Positions 30,501-41,536 are shown, numbered from the stretch's first letter. The stretch: DNA of 64,000 nucleotides from Hypomesus transpacificus (GCF_021917145.1 NC_061062.1:1678616-1742615); one strand, 5' to 3'. A program made the numbers and translations. The notes: generated by a model not told the origin, from the sequence alone.

Positions 30501-33500
30501 TGCTACACAGGGTCTTCCTACTGTCATGTATAATGTATCATTTAGACAAGGTTTTTGTCCAAAGCCATGTACAGCACAAGGGAGGAATTCGAACCCATGA
30601 CCTCCAGATCTGCAGTCAAATTCTCTAACCACAGAGTGACATTCTCCCCAGCCTGAACAGCCTGTTGTTTCAGTCAAGGTTCATTGGCCTGGTTCATGTG
30701 TCTGTGCTGCGTACCTCAGGACAAGGACCAGGAGCCGGTGGTTCACAAGCTGACCGACGACACCATCGAGGTCAGAGACGACCACTTCAGCCAGCCCCTG
30801 ACCAGCAGCGACTCCAGCAGGGGCACCCTGAATTTCCCCATCCCAGAGGTGCGCTACTTCATCAGGGAGATCTCTGTGGTCTGGCACCTGTACGGAGGGA
30901 AGGACTTTGGAGCCGCGGCGTACGCCTCCTCTCCAGCCAGAAGCAGGGGGTGAGTCTGTGGGGGGGGGGGGGGGTGAGTGTGGGAGGTGAGTTTGTGGGG
31001 GGAGGGGGGTGAGTGTGGGGGGTGAGTCTGTGGGCATGGGGGGGTTAGTGTGGGGGGTGAGTCTGTGGGCATGGGGGGTGAGTCTGTCTGGGGGGGGGAG
31101 GGGGAGTCTGTCTACACGGCTGTGGTTGAACCTGTGCTGATCTCTCGTCATCTGGTTGTTGAAGGTGCACGCCTCACAGCTCCCCGTCCCAGACCCCGGT
31201 CAGGCAGGGCCGGGCTGGGGGACGCCCCGGGGGAGGGTGGGGCAGGAACCCGGATGTCCTGATGGAGATCCAGCTCAGCAAGGCAAGACACCAAACCAAC
31301 ACCGACAGTTGTTGGGTTGGGATGGTTTGGTGTGATGAGCGTGATCTTTCCAAACCCAACAGCCAACAGTAGAATGTTTGTTGGACGTTGTTGGGGGCAG
31401 TGTGAGTTCTAACAGGTGTTCTTGGTGGTGTCCTCAGGTGAGGTTCCAACACGAGGTGTACCCTCAGATGAACCAGGTGTCTTGTGGGTCGGCGATGGAC
31501 CAGCCTGTGTCTCGGCAGGTATTCATCGTCCAGGACCTGGAGATCCGAGATCGCCTGGCCACCTCCCAGATGAACAAGTTCCTGTACCTGTACACCAGCA
31601 AGGAGATGCCCCGCAAGGCCCACTCCAACATGGTGAGCACCAGCAGCAGAGCCTGGAGGAACAGGCCATGTCATGGTTAAAACGCGGGTGGGTGGGTGGG
31701 TGGGTGTGGGAGAGGCAGGTTGGTGCTGAGTGTGAGGTTCCCTTGCAGCTGACAGTAAGAGCCCTGCACATCTGTCCTGAGATGGGCCCTGCGCCACAGG
31801 AGTGCTGCCTCCGGATCTCTCTGATGCCCCTCCGCCTCAACATCGATCAGGTGAGCGAGGGAGAGAGACAGAGAAGCAGACAGATAGAATCCCAGCAGTG
31901 ATGATGAGTGCCCTTTTGAGTCAGACCCGATCACATGACCGTGGTCCCCTTTTGCCTTCTCGTAGGATGCCTTGTTCTTCCTGAAGGACTTCTTCTCCAG
32001 CCTCGCTGCTGAGGTGGAGCTGTTCTCTCCCCCGGACCAGGAAGGTAAGTCTGAGGCCAGCTCACCTGGTGAGTGCTTGTACCATGTAGGCTAAGGCCTG
32101 GGTTCGAATCTGGCCCTGTCCCTTTGCTGCCTGTCTTCCCCTCTCTCTTTCCTGTCATACTTCACCTAAAAACTATCCTAGAAAGCATGGAAAATTCCAC
32201 CACCAAAAATTCTTATAACAAAATAAGGTAAGGCTGCTTTGCTTCAGCCTGTAACACAAAGCCGTACTTGATGTGAGGGTCGTGGCCGCACCGTTATCCG
32301 TAGTGACGAGTGGAATGGTCCGTGTTGTTCCGCAGCTCTGTATGTGTCCATGAAGAAGCCTCCTACTCCAGAGGTGTCCTGCAGCTTCTCCAAGCACGGA
32401 GGGACCGGCCAGGAACCGGCCCCCATCATCTCTGTTCCCACCCAGAGCCGTGCCAGTCAGAACGGGCTGGCCGCCTCAGGCAGCGAGGACCCTGGAGAAG
32501 CTGATGCTGCCGCTGCCTCGTTCACAGACCAACCCATCTTCTTCAGGTTGTTTTTTTTTTCCAACCTCTCGATATGTTTTTCACACAAATAATGAAGAAA
32601 GAGGAGAACAGAGAAGCCTAAAACAGAGTAGAGCAGAGTACAGTAGAGGATAGTAGAGTCCTAATCAAGTACTCCTCAATGAGTACACTCTAAAAAATAT
32701 ATTTGTCAACCTTTCTAAACTTTTGTCACACTCAACACAAAGATTCACGTAAAAAAAAAAAATCTTTATTGAAAGATATATTAAAAACTTTTGAAACTTA
32801 TTTAGAAAAGTATTTGTACTTGAACAGTTGATCAACTAAGATTTCGTATTTCTATCACAGAGAGTTCAGGTTTACGTCTGAGGTACCGATACGGCTGGAC
32901 TATCATGGGAAACATGTTTCAATGGAGCAGGTATGTTGTATAAGAGCACTTTGTAATACATTATGTATAAACGCATACAGGATGTGTACATGATTGTTGT
33001 AATTGTCTTTTAAAGTACAGTTATTGTCTTTTATAGTACAGTACATCAAACACTGAATGGATAAGGAGTACATTGTTTCCAGAGAGCAGTAGGTTTGACT
33101 TGTCTTGCACTGCTTCTGTGTTTCAGGGAACGTTTGCAGGGATTGTAATTGGGCTGACACAGCTGAACTGCTCCGAGCTGAAACTAAGGCGATTGTGTTA
33201 TAGGCAAGGGTATGTTTAACCTGCACTGCAATCCTCATAAACTGGAAGGCTTTTCTTTATGTCTAAACTATTGTACTGGTTTCTTTAAGATTATAAACAA
33301 AAAAATCTCATTAAGAAACGGCATCAGTGCTGATTGTTTACTTGGTTTTCTTGCAGGCTGCTAGGTGTGGATAAGCTCTTTTCCTTTGCTATAAACGAGT
33401 GGCTCAATGACATCAGGAAGAACCAGCTGCCAGGACTGTTGAGTGGCGTGGGGCCCATCCACTCGCTGGTCCAGCTGGGTGAGTGGGCGGGACAGGCAGG

Positions 33501-34919
33501 CCGATCCACTAGTTCAGGGGTACAGACCTATGTTCTCATGGACGTTTTGGAAAGCACATTTTCACGGGGGATTGTTCACAGAAATGATCAAATGCGCCTT
33601 TGTAAGGAGATTTGAGAAAAGCTTGTTAGTACCTCACAGTAGTGACCGAGGGCATTATGATTTAGGCCACTCCGATCGCAGTTGAAATAATGTTATTTTG
33701 TTGATGTTTTACTGCCACGCTGGGGTATAAAGCTACTTTGTCTAAAAGGTTTGTTGACAAAAGTGATGTACACCAAATGATCATGTGGTTGGTGGATTTC
33801 CTTACGGATTGGGTTTGTGTTCAGTCCAGGGCTTTAGGGATCTGGTCTGGCTGCCCATAGAGCAGTACAGGAAGGACGGCAGGATCGTCCGAGGGTTCCA
33901 GCGTGGAACTGCCTCCTTTGGAACCTCAACCGCAATGGCTGCTCTAGAACTCACCAACCGCATGGTCCGGACCATCCAGGTAGATCCAGCCGCTCCGATC
34001 CACCTTCACACGTCTACTGTGTGAACACATAGAGCAGTTATGATGATCTAGATCCAAGTAGTGAAGATCAACTCAGAATCTGTCTGTCTGTGTGTCTCTT
34101 TCCTTCAGGCAGCAGCTGAGACGGCCTACGACATGGTGTCCCCAGGACCCGATGAGCGAGAGACGAAGAGGGTGAAGCGTTTTTCTCATTACCGATTGGC
34201 TCATCAGCCAGTTGACCTCCGCGAGGGCGTCGCCAAAGCCTACACCGTTGTAAAAGAGGTAAATAAACAGTCTGAAAAAAAAATAACCCCACGAATAACA
34301 GACGTGGCTGCTGTGACCGTGGTAACGTTGGCTGCGTGTGTCTCCAGGGGATCACGGACACGGCGTTGACCATCTACGACACGGCGACCCGCGAGCACGA
34401 GCAACGGGGGATGACGGGGGCGGTGGGGGGGGTCCTGCGACAGATCCCCCCCGCCGTGGTCAAGCCCCTCATCATGGCCACTGAGGCCACCTCCAACGTC
34501 CTTGGGGGCATGAGGAACCAGATCCACCCGGACGCGAGGCAGGAGGAGTCTCACAAATGGAGGCAAGGGGAGGAGTGATGGGCCCACTGACTGGACTGAC
34601 TTAACTGACATCAGAATCAACCGCCATTTTTTAAAACAGGCCAACTGACCCTCAGCTTAAGCTTGGCTCCTCAAGCTGCTCCCGTGTGCACAATTCTGGA
34701 AGGACCTGGTGCTGATTTACTCGTCTGTGCTGGTGTGAATACAAAAGGTCATCTCATAGGAAGTAGAATCAGCTGGGTCTCCTTCTCACATACCCATCGC
34801 TGTGCCTTCATGGTTAAAATAGACAACACACTACGATTTGTTAGACAAGGGGACTTTGCGGCAAGGGTAATGTATGCAGACAGAGTTTAGGCCATTGTGC
34901 CCTGTAGTTCTACAATAAA
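18357..34919 (+). CDS. atg2b: Autophagy-related protein 2 homolog B
   Basis: Bridge-like lipid transfer protein that moves lipids from ER to the growing phagophore with WIPI4 and ATG9. Forty-two coding exons join in phase to 2068 residues (human about 2078). Exons: 18357-18518, 18633-18795, 18930-19082, 19173-19275, 19358-19520, 19620-19799, 19906-20002, 20108-20272, 20396-20547, 21555-21648, 21906-22149, 22380-22542, 22656-22748, 22915-23094, 23182-23455, 23556-23667, 24031-24229, 24578-24720, 24809-24966, 25298-25473, 25773-25923, 26060-26259, 26896-26976, 27099-27205, 27356-27448, 27628-27698, 27819-27895, 27996-28166, 29768-29900, 30196-30398, 30720-30949, 31165-31282, 31438-31632, 31749-31850, 31966-32044, 32336-32546, 32861-32930, 33127-33209, 33357-33478, 33825-33979, 34109-34258, 34348-34578. 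The N-terminus MPWPFSESIKKRACRYLLHR begins the chorein domain. FCIL (residues about 1476-1479) after EADD is the LC3/GABARAP-interacting motif. The C-terminal ATG_C region includes GIDTALTIYDT-like ITDTALTIYDTA. AATAAA is at 34914. Confidence 0.97.
20572..21105. repeat. 19-bp minisatellite in ATG2B intron 9
   Basis: About 28 copies of a unit close to tacctcactatcactactg, some copies with cttca or catca variants and a few with an extra caccat. It starts 25 bp after the exon 9 donor. The open Tyr/Thr/Ser-rich frame through it is an artefact. Confidence 0.95.
21170..21475 (+). repeat. Retroposon-like 3' tail with internal duplication
   Basis: Two related copies of ttagggttagtatagt plus ttattg.tatctgta..tttaggaag (about 75 bp apart), followed by aagaatttcagtgccc and ending acctgacaaataaaagagtt. 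The ending looks like the 3' end of a non-LTR retroposon that I have met in fish genomes, but the family is not identified. Confidence 0.4.
22263..22282. repeat. Poly(G) tract of 20 bp in ATG2B intron 11
   Basis: A run of uninterrupted G preceded by a ttgttgttg..caacaacaa inverted repeat of 9-12 bp (22237-22260). Confidence 0.9.
23690..23935. repeat. Possible non-autonomous DNA element in ATG2B intron 16
   Basis: Contains aaaggttc and complementary gaaccttt motifs at its ends, and a core cccaaactgtgggctgcggc facing gtggaaaaggttgggaatgg, the kind of imperfect symmetry seen in old hAT-type MITEs. No clear target duplication was seen. Confidence 0.3.
24234..24421 (+). repeat. tRNA-headed SINE, family A, copy 2
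   Basis: Same family as 5974-6169: box A-like agatggctgagcggt, box B-like agttcgattc, cttgggcaaggcacttcacc, and the intact tail gctctggataagagcgtctg followed by ctaaatgactaaatg. It begins only a few bases after the donor of ATG2B exon 17. Confidence 0.9.
24985..25100 (+). repeat. tRNA-like SINE fragment, family D, copy 1
   Basis: Carries gtaccatgtaggctgaggcc and the box B-like ctgggttcgagtccgg. The 3' part runs into a tct/cact simple repeat. The related copy at 32063-32175 shares accatgtaggctaaggcctg and gggttcgaat. Confidence 0.6.
25495..25720. repeat. 41-bp tandem repeat in ATG2B intron 20
   Basis: Five and a half copies of a unit containing ctaggacctcagggacagag and agggtcaggctgctgtc. Copies are nearly identical. 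The array starts 20-25 bp after the exon 20 donor. Confidence 0.95.
26335..26857. mobile_element. Foldback/MITE-like DNA element with 129-bp inverted arms
   Basis: The arms 26335-26463 and 26729-26857 are near-perfect reverse complements. They begin tgtcacgccaaatagtgtcc and end with its complement, ...ggcgtgaca. GAGC flanks both sides (26331-26334 and 26858-26861), consistent with a 4-bp target duplication. Each arm holds a short internal direct repeat (ccaaatagtgtccta twice) and one TGACGTCA palindrome. The 265-bp centre has no coding capacity. TGT...ACA ends and a 4-bp duplication resemble the Ginger group of DNA transposons, but family assignment is inference. It lies in ATG2B intron 22. 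Confidence 0.85.
27238..27329 (-). repeat. tRNA-Cys-derived SINE fragment, family B, copy 1
   Basis: Read on the minus strand it gives ttagagcatttgatggcaga, then aggtcgcaggttcaaat (box B), then ctttggataaaagcgatcca. The head resembles tRNA-Cys, although this copy has lost the GCA anticodon context. It is in ATG2B intron 24. Confidence 0.65.
27452..27575. repeat. C-rich minisatellite and poly(C) in ATG2B intron 25
   Basis: Short units of ggtcacccccc(gccca), followed by a run of about 33 C residues (27518-27552). It starts directly after the donor of exon 25. Confidence 0.9.
28240..28335 (+). repeat. tRNA-like SINE fragment, family C
   Basis: A tRNA-like block: ggtagctcactgggttagag (box A region) and ggctcgggttccaatccga (box B region), 50 bp apart, with no recognisable acceptor-stem pairing. 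It abuts the large pyrimidine repeat and may have seeded it. It is treated as a SINE head, not a functional tRNA gene. Confidence 0.6.
28338..29660. repeat. 1.3-kb polypyrimidine minisatellite in ATG2B intron 28
   Basis: Units of tctctctccctcctcctg (18 bp) and tctctctccctcctg (15 bp) alternate for about 1.3 kb, with a few cag-containing variants. The plus strand is almost purely C/T. Because both unit lengths are multiples of three, reading frames stay open on both strands (up to about 460 residues). These are artefacts. Confidence 0.97.
30536..30641 (-). repeat. tRNA-Cys-derived SINE, family B, copy 2
   Basis: Read on the minus strand: gtggttagagaatttgactg then cagatctggaggtcatgggt then tcgaattcc, matching the D-loop, anticodon loop (tGCAga) and T-loop of a tRNA-Cys. 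The tail is gctttggacaaaaaccttgt, then ctaaatga. It is in ATG2B intron 30. Confidence 0.75.
30950..31105. repeat. G-rich minisatellite at ATG2B exon 31 donor
   Basis: Units of gtgagtgtggggggtgagtc with tgtgggcatgg variants, starting at the donor itself, so the array contains many gtgagt strings. Confidence 0.9.
31281..31437 (+). other. GC-AG intron of ATG2B (intron 32)
   Basis: Exon 31165-31282 ends CTCAGCAAG and is followed by gcaaga, not gt. The next exon starts at 31438 after tcctcag. Joining gives MEIQLSK then VRFQHEVYPQ, which matches the family with no lost residue. AAG|gcaag is the strong consensus expected at GC donors. Confidence 0.85.
32063..32175 (+). repeat. tRNA-like SINE fragment, family D, copy 2
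   Basis: Contains gtaccatgtaggctaaggcc, box B-like gggttcgaatctgg and the body cctttgctgcctgtcttccc, a combination widespread in teleost SINEs. It lies in ATG2B intron 35. Confidence 0.7.
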
Positions 34920-36231
34920 TCACATTTTTTAAGGGTATGACTGGCTCTTTGAATGTGACAGCAGTCTTTGATAAACGATGAGGAAAAACTACATTGGTGA
35001 CTAATGAAGGTGACATGAGTTTGAAGTACATTTCTTTGCAGAACTTTAAAATGCCTGGTACAACTAGTCTGTTGCAATTGGGTATTATTGGTATCTTATG
35101 TCAAATAATTTCTTAGATAAGCTGTAAACTAATGTAATATCACCTGTATGTTATGTATGTATGTATTTTATGTTTGTGTGGGCACTGTCATCAACAATAT
35201 GTAACATTTCAGGCAAATGTAATTGTAAACAGTCAGCATTGTAAAATACATTTAAGTGATACTATACCAATTTATGACATGGTCACGTTTGACTAGTACA
35301 TAGATAAATAGAACAATTATGTAAAAGACAGGCCTATATAGAATTACTTCGCTTTAAAACTCACAATTGGAAATGGTTCTTGCCTAACGTTTTATGGCAC
35401 CAATTCCACTTTTATTTTTACGGTTGTTTGTGTAATAGACTTTTCCTCTCCACATATATATATATTTCAAAACCACACAATTTCAATTTCTACATATGGT
35501 GTCACCTAAGGCTTAAAAACCATGTTCATGTTGAAACTTTTTAGTCAACTTGTGTGGTCACGCAATTTCTAAATTCACATAATGTCACGTGTTGAAAAAG
35601 GAAGACATTGTTTATATCTTATGTAACTCATTAGTAATTGTGGAAAATAAGAATATCGTTTATTGTACATATGTGTACAGTTAACTTTCGCCATTTGTAT
35701 TAAAAGCATGACATGTTTATTAAAAGGGAAATAAATATTTAAAGTCCACAAATGTTAAGAGCTAATCAGTTTTAGGGGAAATTGGTAGCTGCTTTACTGC
35801 CTGTTCCATGGACTGAAGGAGAAGATGGAAGAAACGTCAACACTTTTTTGTTGTTGTCGTCAGAAGCCAATAAGATAGACTTGCATTATGTGTCTCAAAT
35901 GGAGTTAATGCCCTATGCTATAAACGGCCACCGCTTAATATATGACCCAACTACTGTGTTCCCCAATGTCTGTGAACTTTTGAGTTTCAACGTTGTTATC
36001 CAACCTTAATTGTTGTTGTCTCAGCTAGTTTGTGTTTGGTCGTTACCATAGGTACCGGAATATCGGCGTTTGGTAAGTGCAATCATAACATTTATTTTGT
36101 TACACCAATATAGTCTAGCACAAATGATTTGTTGTATGATTTGATAACCGTGGGTTATAAACGGTTAACATTGATATTTAAAATCATAATATCAGTCCAT
36201 TATTGTCACGCTTGAAATGTAGCCTATACAG
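34920..36231. other. Spacer between ATG2B and NOXRED1
   Basis: A/T-rich, about 1.3 kb. An open frame at 35782-36009 has no recognisable similarity or splice context and is not called. A further polyadenylation-like aataaa occurs near 35730, so a long ATG2B 3' UTR is possible. Confidence 0.5.
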
Positions 36232-37883
36232 ATGATGTTGGACTTCACCGTCAATCTGAAAACCCTTGGGTTTGAGTGTGGACTAAACGAAACTGAAAAG
36301 GAATACTTGTTCCTGCGTGCACGATCCGCTGGACTGTCTATTTGTGGATGTGCGCATGCTGCTTTTGTCTGCAAACTTGCTAATTCCTTGAGGTAGAGTA
36401 CATGACATTCCATAGTACACAAATAATTTCTACAAAATTTGTCTCACAACTCCCTTATAATGGCTAAGGATCATGTTTTATTTGTATCTGGAGGAAGACC
36501 ATTCAAAGGAGAATTGTGGACCAAGATGTAGGGGCATCAAGTGTCTACAGGCCAGAGATGGAGCTAAAGGTGGGTATTCTTGGAGGAGGTAACCTTGGTA
36601 AACAGTTGGCCCATGTGCTTCTGGAAAAGACTGGAATAAAACCATCTCAAATCAACATTTCAACTCGGAGACCTGAAACTCTTGGTAAGTCTAAAAACAG
36701 TCCTCTTGTCATCCTATAACTGTATTCTGCTCATACCTTTAAGAAGAATATGTTTGTCATGCATTGCAGAAGAGTGTGTCAAAATGGGGATTAAGTGCTA
36801 CTTTGACAACCGGAGACTTGTGGCCTGGGCACACCTGCTGTTCCTCTGCTGCCTGCCCTCCCAGGTGACCACGGTGTGTGCAGAGATCCGCTCTCACGTA
36901 CCCAAACACTGCCTGGTGTACAGCTTCACGTCTGCTGTGTCTGTCAAAAGGTAAAACCTAGTATTTTCCTTTAGTTGTAGAATCGTAATAAAAGTGATCA
37001 ACAACACATTGTCATGTTGTATCACGTGTTGTAGGCTGGCACAGATTCTTGGACACGACTTCATTCTGAAACCACAATATGAATTTGGGGTTTGTGACTG
37101 GAGTGATGAGTGGCTGTCCCACAGTCATCTGACTCTGGCTGTAAAAGACCCCAAATTAGTGGAATCATCTTGTCCTCTTACACTGAGTGGTGGGTTATAT
37201 TGGTATTAAACACTACTGTGCTATGCACAAATACCTCAGATACATTGTGTCCCATATCAATTATTTAACTAACTTTGTTCGTTTATCTAAAATCGTATTC
37301 AGGTAGCCTGTCTCTGAATCCAAAGTGGGTGTCTGGACTGTTCTATTCTCTCCTGAACATCTGCACCGAAACACAGAGGACATCGGCTGAAGCCCTGGAA
37401 CTAATCAATGAGCTATTTAAGTTGAAAGAGTCAGACACTGTGAAATTCACCCAACACAGTTATGTCAGTTCTTCATATGCATCATCCCTTTCCCCAGACG
37501 AGTAAGTTGTGTACCTCTGCAATCTATTCATTACCGCACTGTGTCCTGGATTTAGATGAAGATAGATGTGAAGAAAGGAAATGATTATTTTGTTTGTTTG
37601 ATTCACCTGTTGAATTCATTTTGTTTTGCTGTTTTTTCAGGCCTTTTCCCTGGATAAATTTGATTGATGCTCAGACAAAGGAGACACCATTATCATGCTT
37701 TATAACAAGGAACAAAGCAATTCAAGGGTGTATCTCTGCTGTTTACAAACAATCCCTCGCAGGGCAGGAACACTAAAAATGGAAGATAATGGCACTAGTT
37801 AAAGAAGGTATCACAAAATACAGCATCTCGTGTCATGTTGCTTTTCAGAAATATTTTATGCCAATACGTAGGTATTCAATAAA
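36232..37883 (+). CDS. noxred1: NADP-dependent oxidoreductase domain-containing protein 1
   Basis: Protein with a pyrroline-5-carboxylate reductase-like NADP-binding domain; its substrate is unknown. Six coding exons: 36232-36392, 36494-36684, 36770-36950, 37035-37189, 37303-37501, 37641-37776 (stop TAA), 340 residues. The N-terminal block [20 protein letters not shown] is a hallmark of the family. The dinucleotide-binding loop is [14 protein letters not shown] (residues about 80-93), followed by ISTRRPETL, where the arginine pair suggests NADPH preference. [10 protein letters not shown] and LVYSFTSAV are typical strand regions. The C-terminal [16 protein letters not shown] block is conserved. 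The start is the first of two adjacent ATG codons; the second (36235) is equally possible. Exon 2 uses the acceptor ctggag|GAAG, which keeps phase; the nearby aag 4 nt downstream would not. AATAAA lies at 37878. Confidence 0.93.
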
Positions 37884-38871
37884 GATCTATTGATGATTAG
37901 GCTACATTTGGTCATATGCTATTTACACTGTGAAGTGAAGCCTACGTGTTCTGAGAATACAGAAAAAGGAAAACAAAATCCTCACTGTTGGGTGGAATGT
38001 CACTTTAACAAAGCACACCCCCGGATTTCGTCAACATTCGTGAAATTACGGAAGTATTAAAACCGAAGGACGAGGGATTTTTTTCTTCGGGGAATCGGAG
38101 CATTTTTACTTCGTTGCTTGTTCACTGGATACATATCCGGGGGGGCTGTTGACAGCCAAAGGGGAATAATCGTACGCTACACCAAATCACATGATTGACA
38201 TCTCTTGTAGGTTTGTACTTTCATTACTTGTTACTTTCTTATTCAGAGGAGTGATACGACTTGGTGAGGCAACACCACTAGGCAGCTAGCTAGTTGCCAG
38301 TGGCTAATGCTAACGTCGCTATCCAGGTTGTCGACGATAGAGCAAATTTACAAGCTATCGTAGGCTAGCTTCAAGGGAAGTGATGCTGCTGGTGCTGTGC
38401 TGCCAAGCGATCCTCTTCGCTAGAGTAGGGATCAAGTTGGACGAATGGCGCTTTAAGAGAGAGCACCATTTTATCTAGCAGTTTTGCGTTTTGATTCCAC
38501 AGTTCGGTTGTCACACATGAGAGTAACATTTGCACGATTCGATGGTCAATAACAGACTAGGCTGCATAAGAGAAAATCATTGCGGATGTTTCAACATATT
38601 TGACAATTGTAGCTAATGTATTTCCAATTTGAACATTTCTAGTGTGTCAATCATCCATCTAAAGCTTGACCCCATGGTGCAATGTCAATGACACAACGCC
38701 TTTCTTATTCGTTAATTTAAAAACGTGTGAGATAGAGGGAGAGAGGGAGGGAGAGAGATAAAGAGAGGGAGGGAGAGATAGAGATAGGGGGAGGAAGGGA
38801 GATGGGTGGGAACCAGAGCGAAAGAAGGTCGGTAGCATGTGAACAGAAGTGTTCATCGACTCATTTCAGAT
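37884..38871. other. Spacer and 5' region of TMED8
   Basis: About 1 kb that probably holds the TMED8 promoter and 5' UTR. A purine-rich gagagggaggga tract lies at 38732-38800. No other gene was seen. Confidence 0.5.
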
Positions 38872-41536
38872 ATGGAGAGATTAGAAGCTACATCGGAGCT
38901 TCAATCCAGATTGTCATCGCTGTCAGTTTCTTCTTTCCCCGGAATTACATCTAAAAATTGGGAGAACAGTCCGTTAGACAGGTATGTCATATAGCTACTC
39001 ATCGAGTCCTGGTACCTGATTTGATCTTTGATTAAATGTTCTTGACCACTCTTAAATCCAACCAATATAGTCATACATAGCTGTTGCTTTTTAAGATTGA
39101 CAGTCACTGTTGGACTTCTCCCCTGACATGAATTATTGAGGAGTGATTACAACATGAGCTGTTTTTTTTTTTTCAGGCTTCAGAGTACTGACGTCTCACA
39201 GAATAGCACCTCTTCAATCAATCAAGCTAGTATGGGTGAAATCAATCACACCATGGAGGTATATTGAGCTTGCTTTGCCTAATAGCACCACAGAGATTGA
39301 TAAACATGAGTTGACCTTCGTTAAAGGTGTGTGTGTGTGTTCTAATGTGTTTTGTTTTCAGAGTAATCAGGAGGTTCCTAATGTGCAAGCTGCGGGCGGA
39401 GACACAGAAGACGACAGCGCCGCGGGGGACACTCAGAACACTACGGAGAGAAAAGGTGAGGCTCAGTGTCACTCCTAGTGGTGCTTAGAGACGCCTCACA
39501 CTTCAAACCCACTAGCTCTCCAAGGTTTAGGATCTCAGGGAAAATCTAAACGACATGGGGGAGCGGGTTCAATCACCACCCAAAAAAGAAAATGTTGAAA
39601 ACTTCCAACAATTGTGCCCTTCCAGATATTCCCCTTCCAGATCAAATGAAAGCTTAAAAATGCCCTATTTTTTATACTTTAATGTATTTTTGAGGGGGTT
39701 TCACTCTGTGTTTTGGATCGGTCTGTTCTTGTAACACAGCCCAGCTGCCTCCGTTGAAGCCTCCGTCCACCTGGACGTCCCCAGCGCTCAGAGAGCTGAA
39801 GACCAAGCTCCGGCTTGAGAAGGACAGCGTTGTGACAGTGTACCGCGGGGACATTATGACTGTGCATGTTCCCACCGCCCCAGAGGGGAAGCAGGTGTGC
39901 TGGGAGTTCGCCACTGATGGCTATGACATCGGCTTCGGGATCTATTTCGATTGGACTCCTGTCACCAGCCGGGCCATCACTGTGCACGTCAGCGAGTCCA
40001 GCGATGATGAAGACGAGGACGAAGATCCCGAAGGTGAGTTGGTACCTCTCCCAGATTTATTTTATATAAGAAAATATATAAATATTATCATGTTTTGGCA
40101 TGGACTCTTTTACATGACATACATTGATTTCTGCATCCATACATCCATGTATTAGTTGTTCAGTTGTGTGTGTGTGTGTGTGTGCGTGTGTGTGCGTGTG
40201 CGTGCTGTCTGTTACAGGACCTGTTAGCAGTGGAGATGTGGAGAAGGGTTCCAAAGCAGTAGCCAACGTTAACCTGGGGGAAATCCTCCCTGTGTATCGC
40301 CAGGACAGTCACTTGTCTGTTCATGGCGGATGTCATGAATTCCCAGGCGAGGGCACCTACCTTCTTAAGTTTGATAATTCCTACTCTCTATGGCGTAACA
40401 AGACTCTGTATTACAGAGTGTATTACAGTGCCTAAATATCCAGTGTGTAGTTATATATGAATGTATGACTCCCAAAAAATGACAAACTACTATTTTTGAT
40501 GCCATATACAAAGAATATATACTGAATATGTGATAGTTAATAGTTGTATATTTTTGACACAATCAGAGCTTGTGTTTGCTCCTGTAGGCCACACAGTTAA
40601 TCTGCAGAACCAGAGTGCTACGGAGCATGACATTTATTAGTATGTCTCCATGTGTTTCTAAAGAATATTTAATGAAGCCTTGCACATTGGCAATTGTTCT
40701 GTGTTTGTTTAAATGTGCAATCAAGTGAAGCAAAGTGCCCAGGATAAAGAATATGTTTTCTTTCGTTAAAACATACCCAAGACCCTGTTGATCTGCTAGG
40801 GAGCTGGATGGATTGGTCAAATGCTTTATCAGGAAACATGTTCAGTGTCATAAACGTGTTCCTCTTGTGCATGCACCTTTTTGATATAATTATTATTTCT
40901 TAAGTTGTTTTACTCATGTATGTTTTTTTGTACTTCGCATAAAACATGATCACCCTGCTTCTCCAAATGCAATCATTTCAAACAGCTATAGAAATGGTTC
41001 CTCTGTACCCTGTTATCCAGACAACAGACATTAACAGTCTGTCTTTATGACACAAATAAAAGCCATCTCTTATCACAGAAGGCCCTTATTATGTAAAGCT
41101 GGTTCAATATTTGCATTTGCCTGTGGTGAATATAGTTTGTTTGTCTCAAGCTGGTGGGTTGGTCTTGGTGGTCAGTTACCAGAGGAAGTTGTAGGTGATG
41201 ACACAGATTCAGTTTTGTGTGATGTGTTGCAAATGTCTTAGACTGCTAATTTTTGTAGAAGTTTCTTTAATTATGAATGTAATGTATTGTCAATGTGTGT
41301 GCTTTCACGCTGTTAATGTATGTACTTTGAAACACACCCATTCATACCTGTCACATATATCCTCCCATTTATGTTTCCAAAATCCAATGTTTTACCTCAC
41401 TTGCTTGTAGTTTGCATGTTCCCAAAGATCATACGAAATTTGCTGCTATTGTGTGAAGCAACCGAATAGTTTTTTTCCATGTTCACTCTTTCAATTAATG
41501 TAAACCCTCCTGCTATTTACATGTTTCTGTAATAAA
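38872..41536 (+). CDS. tmed8: Transmembrane p24 trafficking protein family member 8 (GOLD-domain protein)
   Basis: A GOLD-domain protein related to p24 cargo factors but lacking the signal peptide and membrane anchor, so presumably cytosolic. Its role is poorly known. Five coding exons: 38872-38981, 39177-39258, 39362-39455, 39740-40033, 40218-40435 (stop TAA), 265 residues. The Ser-rich N-terminus is low in structure. The GOLD domain covers roughly residues 110-265, with [39 protein letters not shown], a very acidic [10 protein letters not shown] loop, and the closing [29 protein letters not shown] signals lie at 41055 and 41531. No transmembrane segment is present despite the family name. 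Confidence 0.93.
40160..40205. repeat. (TG)n microsatellite in TMED8 intron 4
   Basis: Imperfect tg/cg dinucleotide run ending a few bases before the branch and acceptor region of the last exon. Confidence 0.9.

Noticed and set aside
30540-30640. Minus-strand tRNA-Cys gene
   Set aside because: The anticodon region is recognisable, but the stem bases are degraded and a SINE tail follows.
35782-36009. 75-codon frame upstream of NOXRED1
   Set aside because: No similarity to the NOXRED1 N-terminus or any family I know, and no supporting splice sites.
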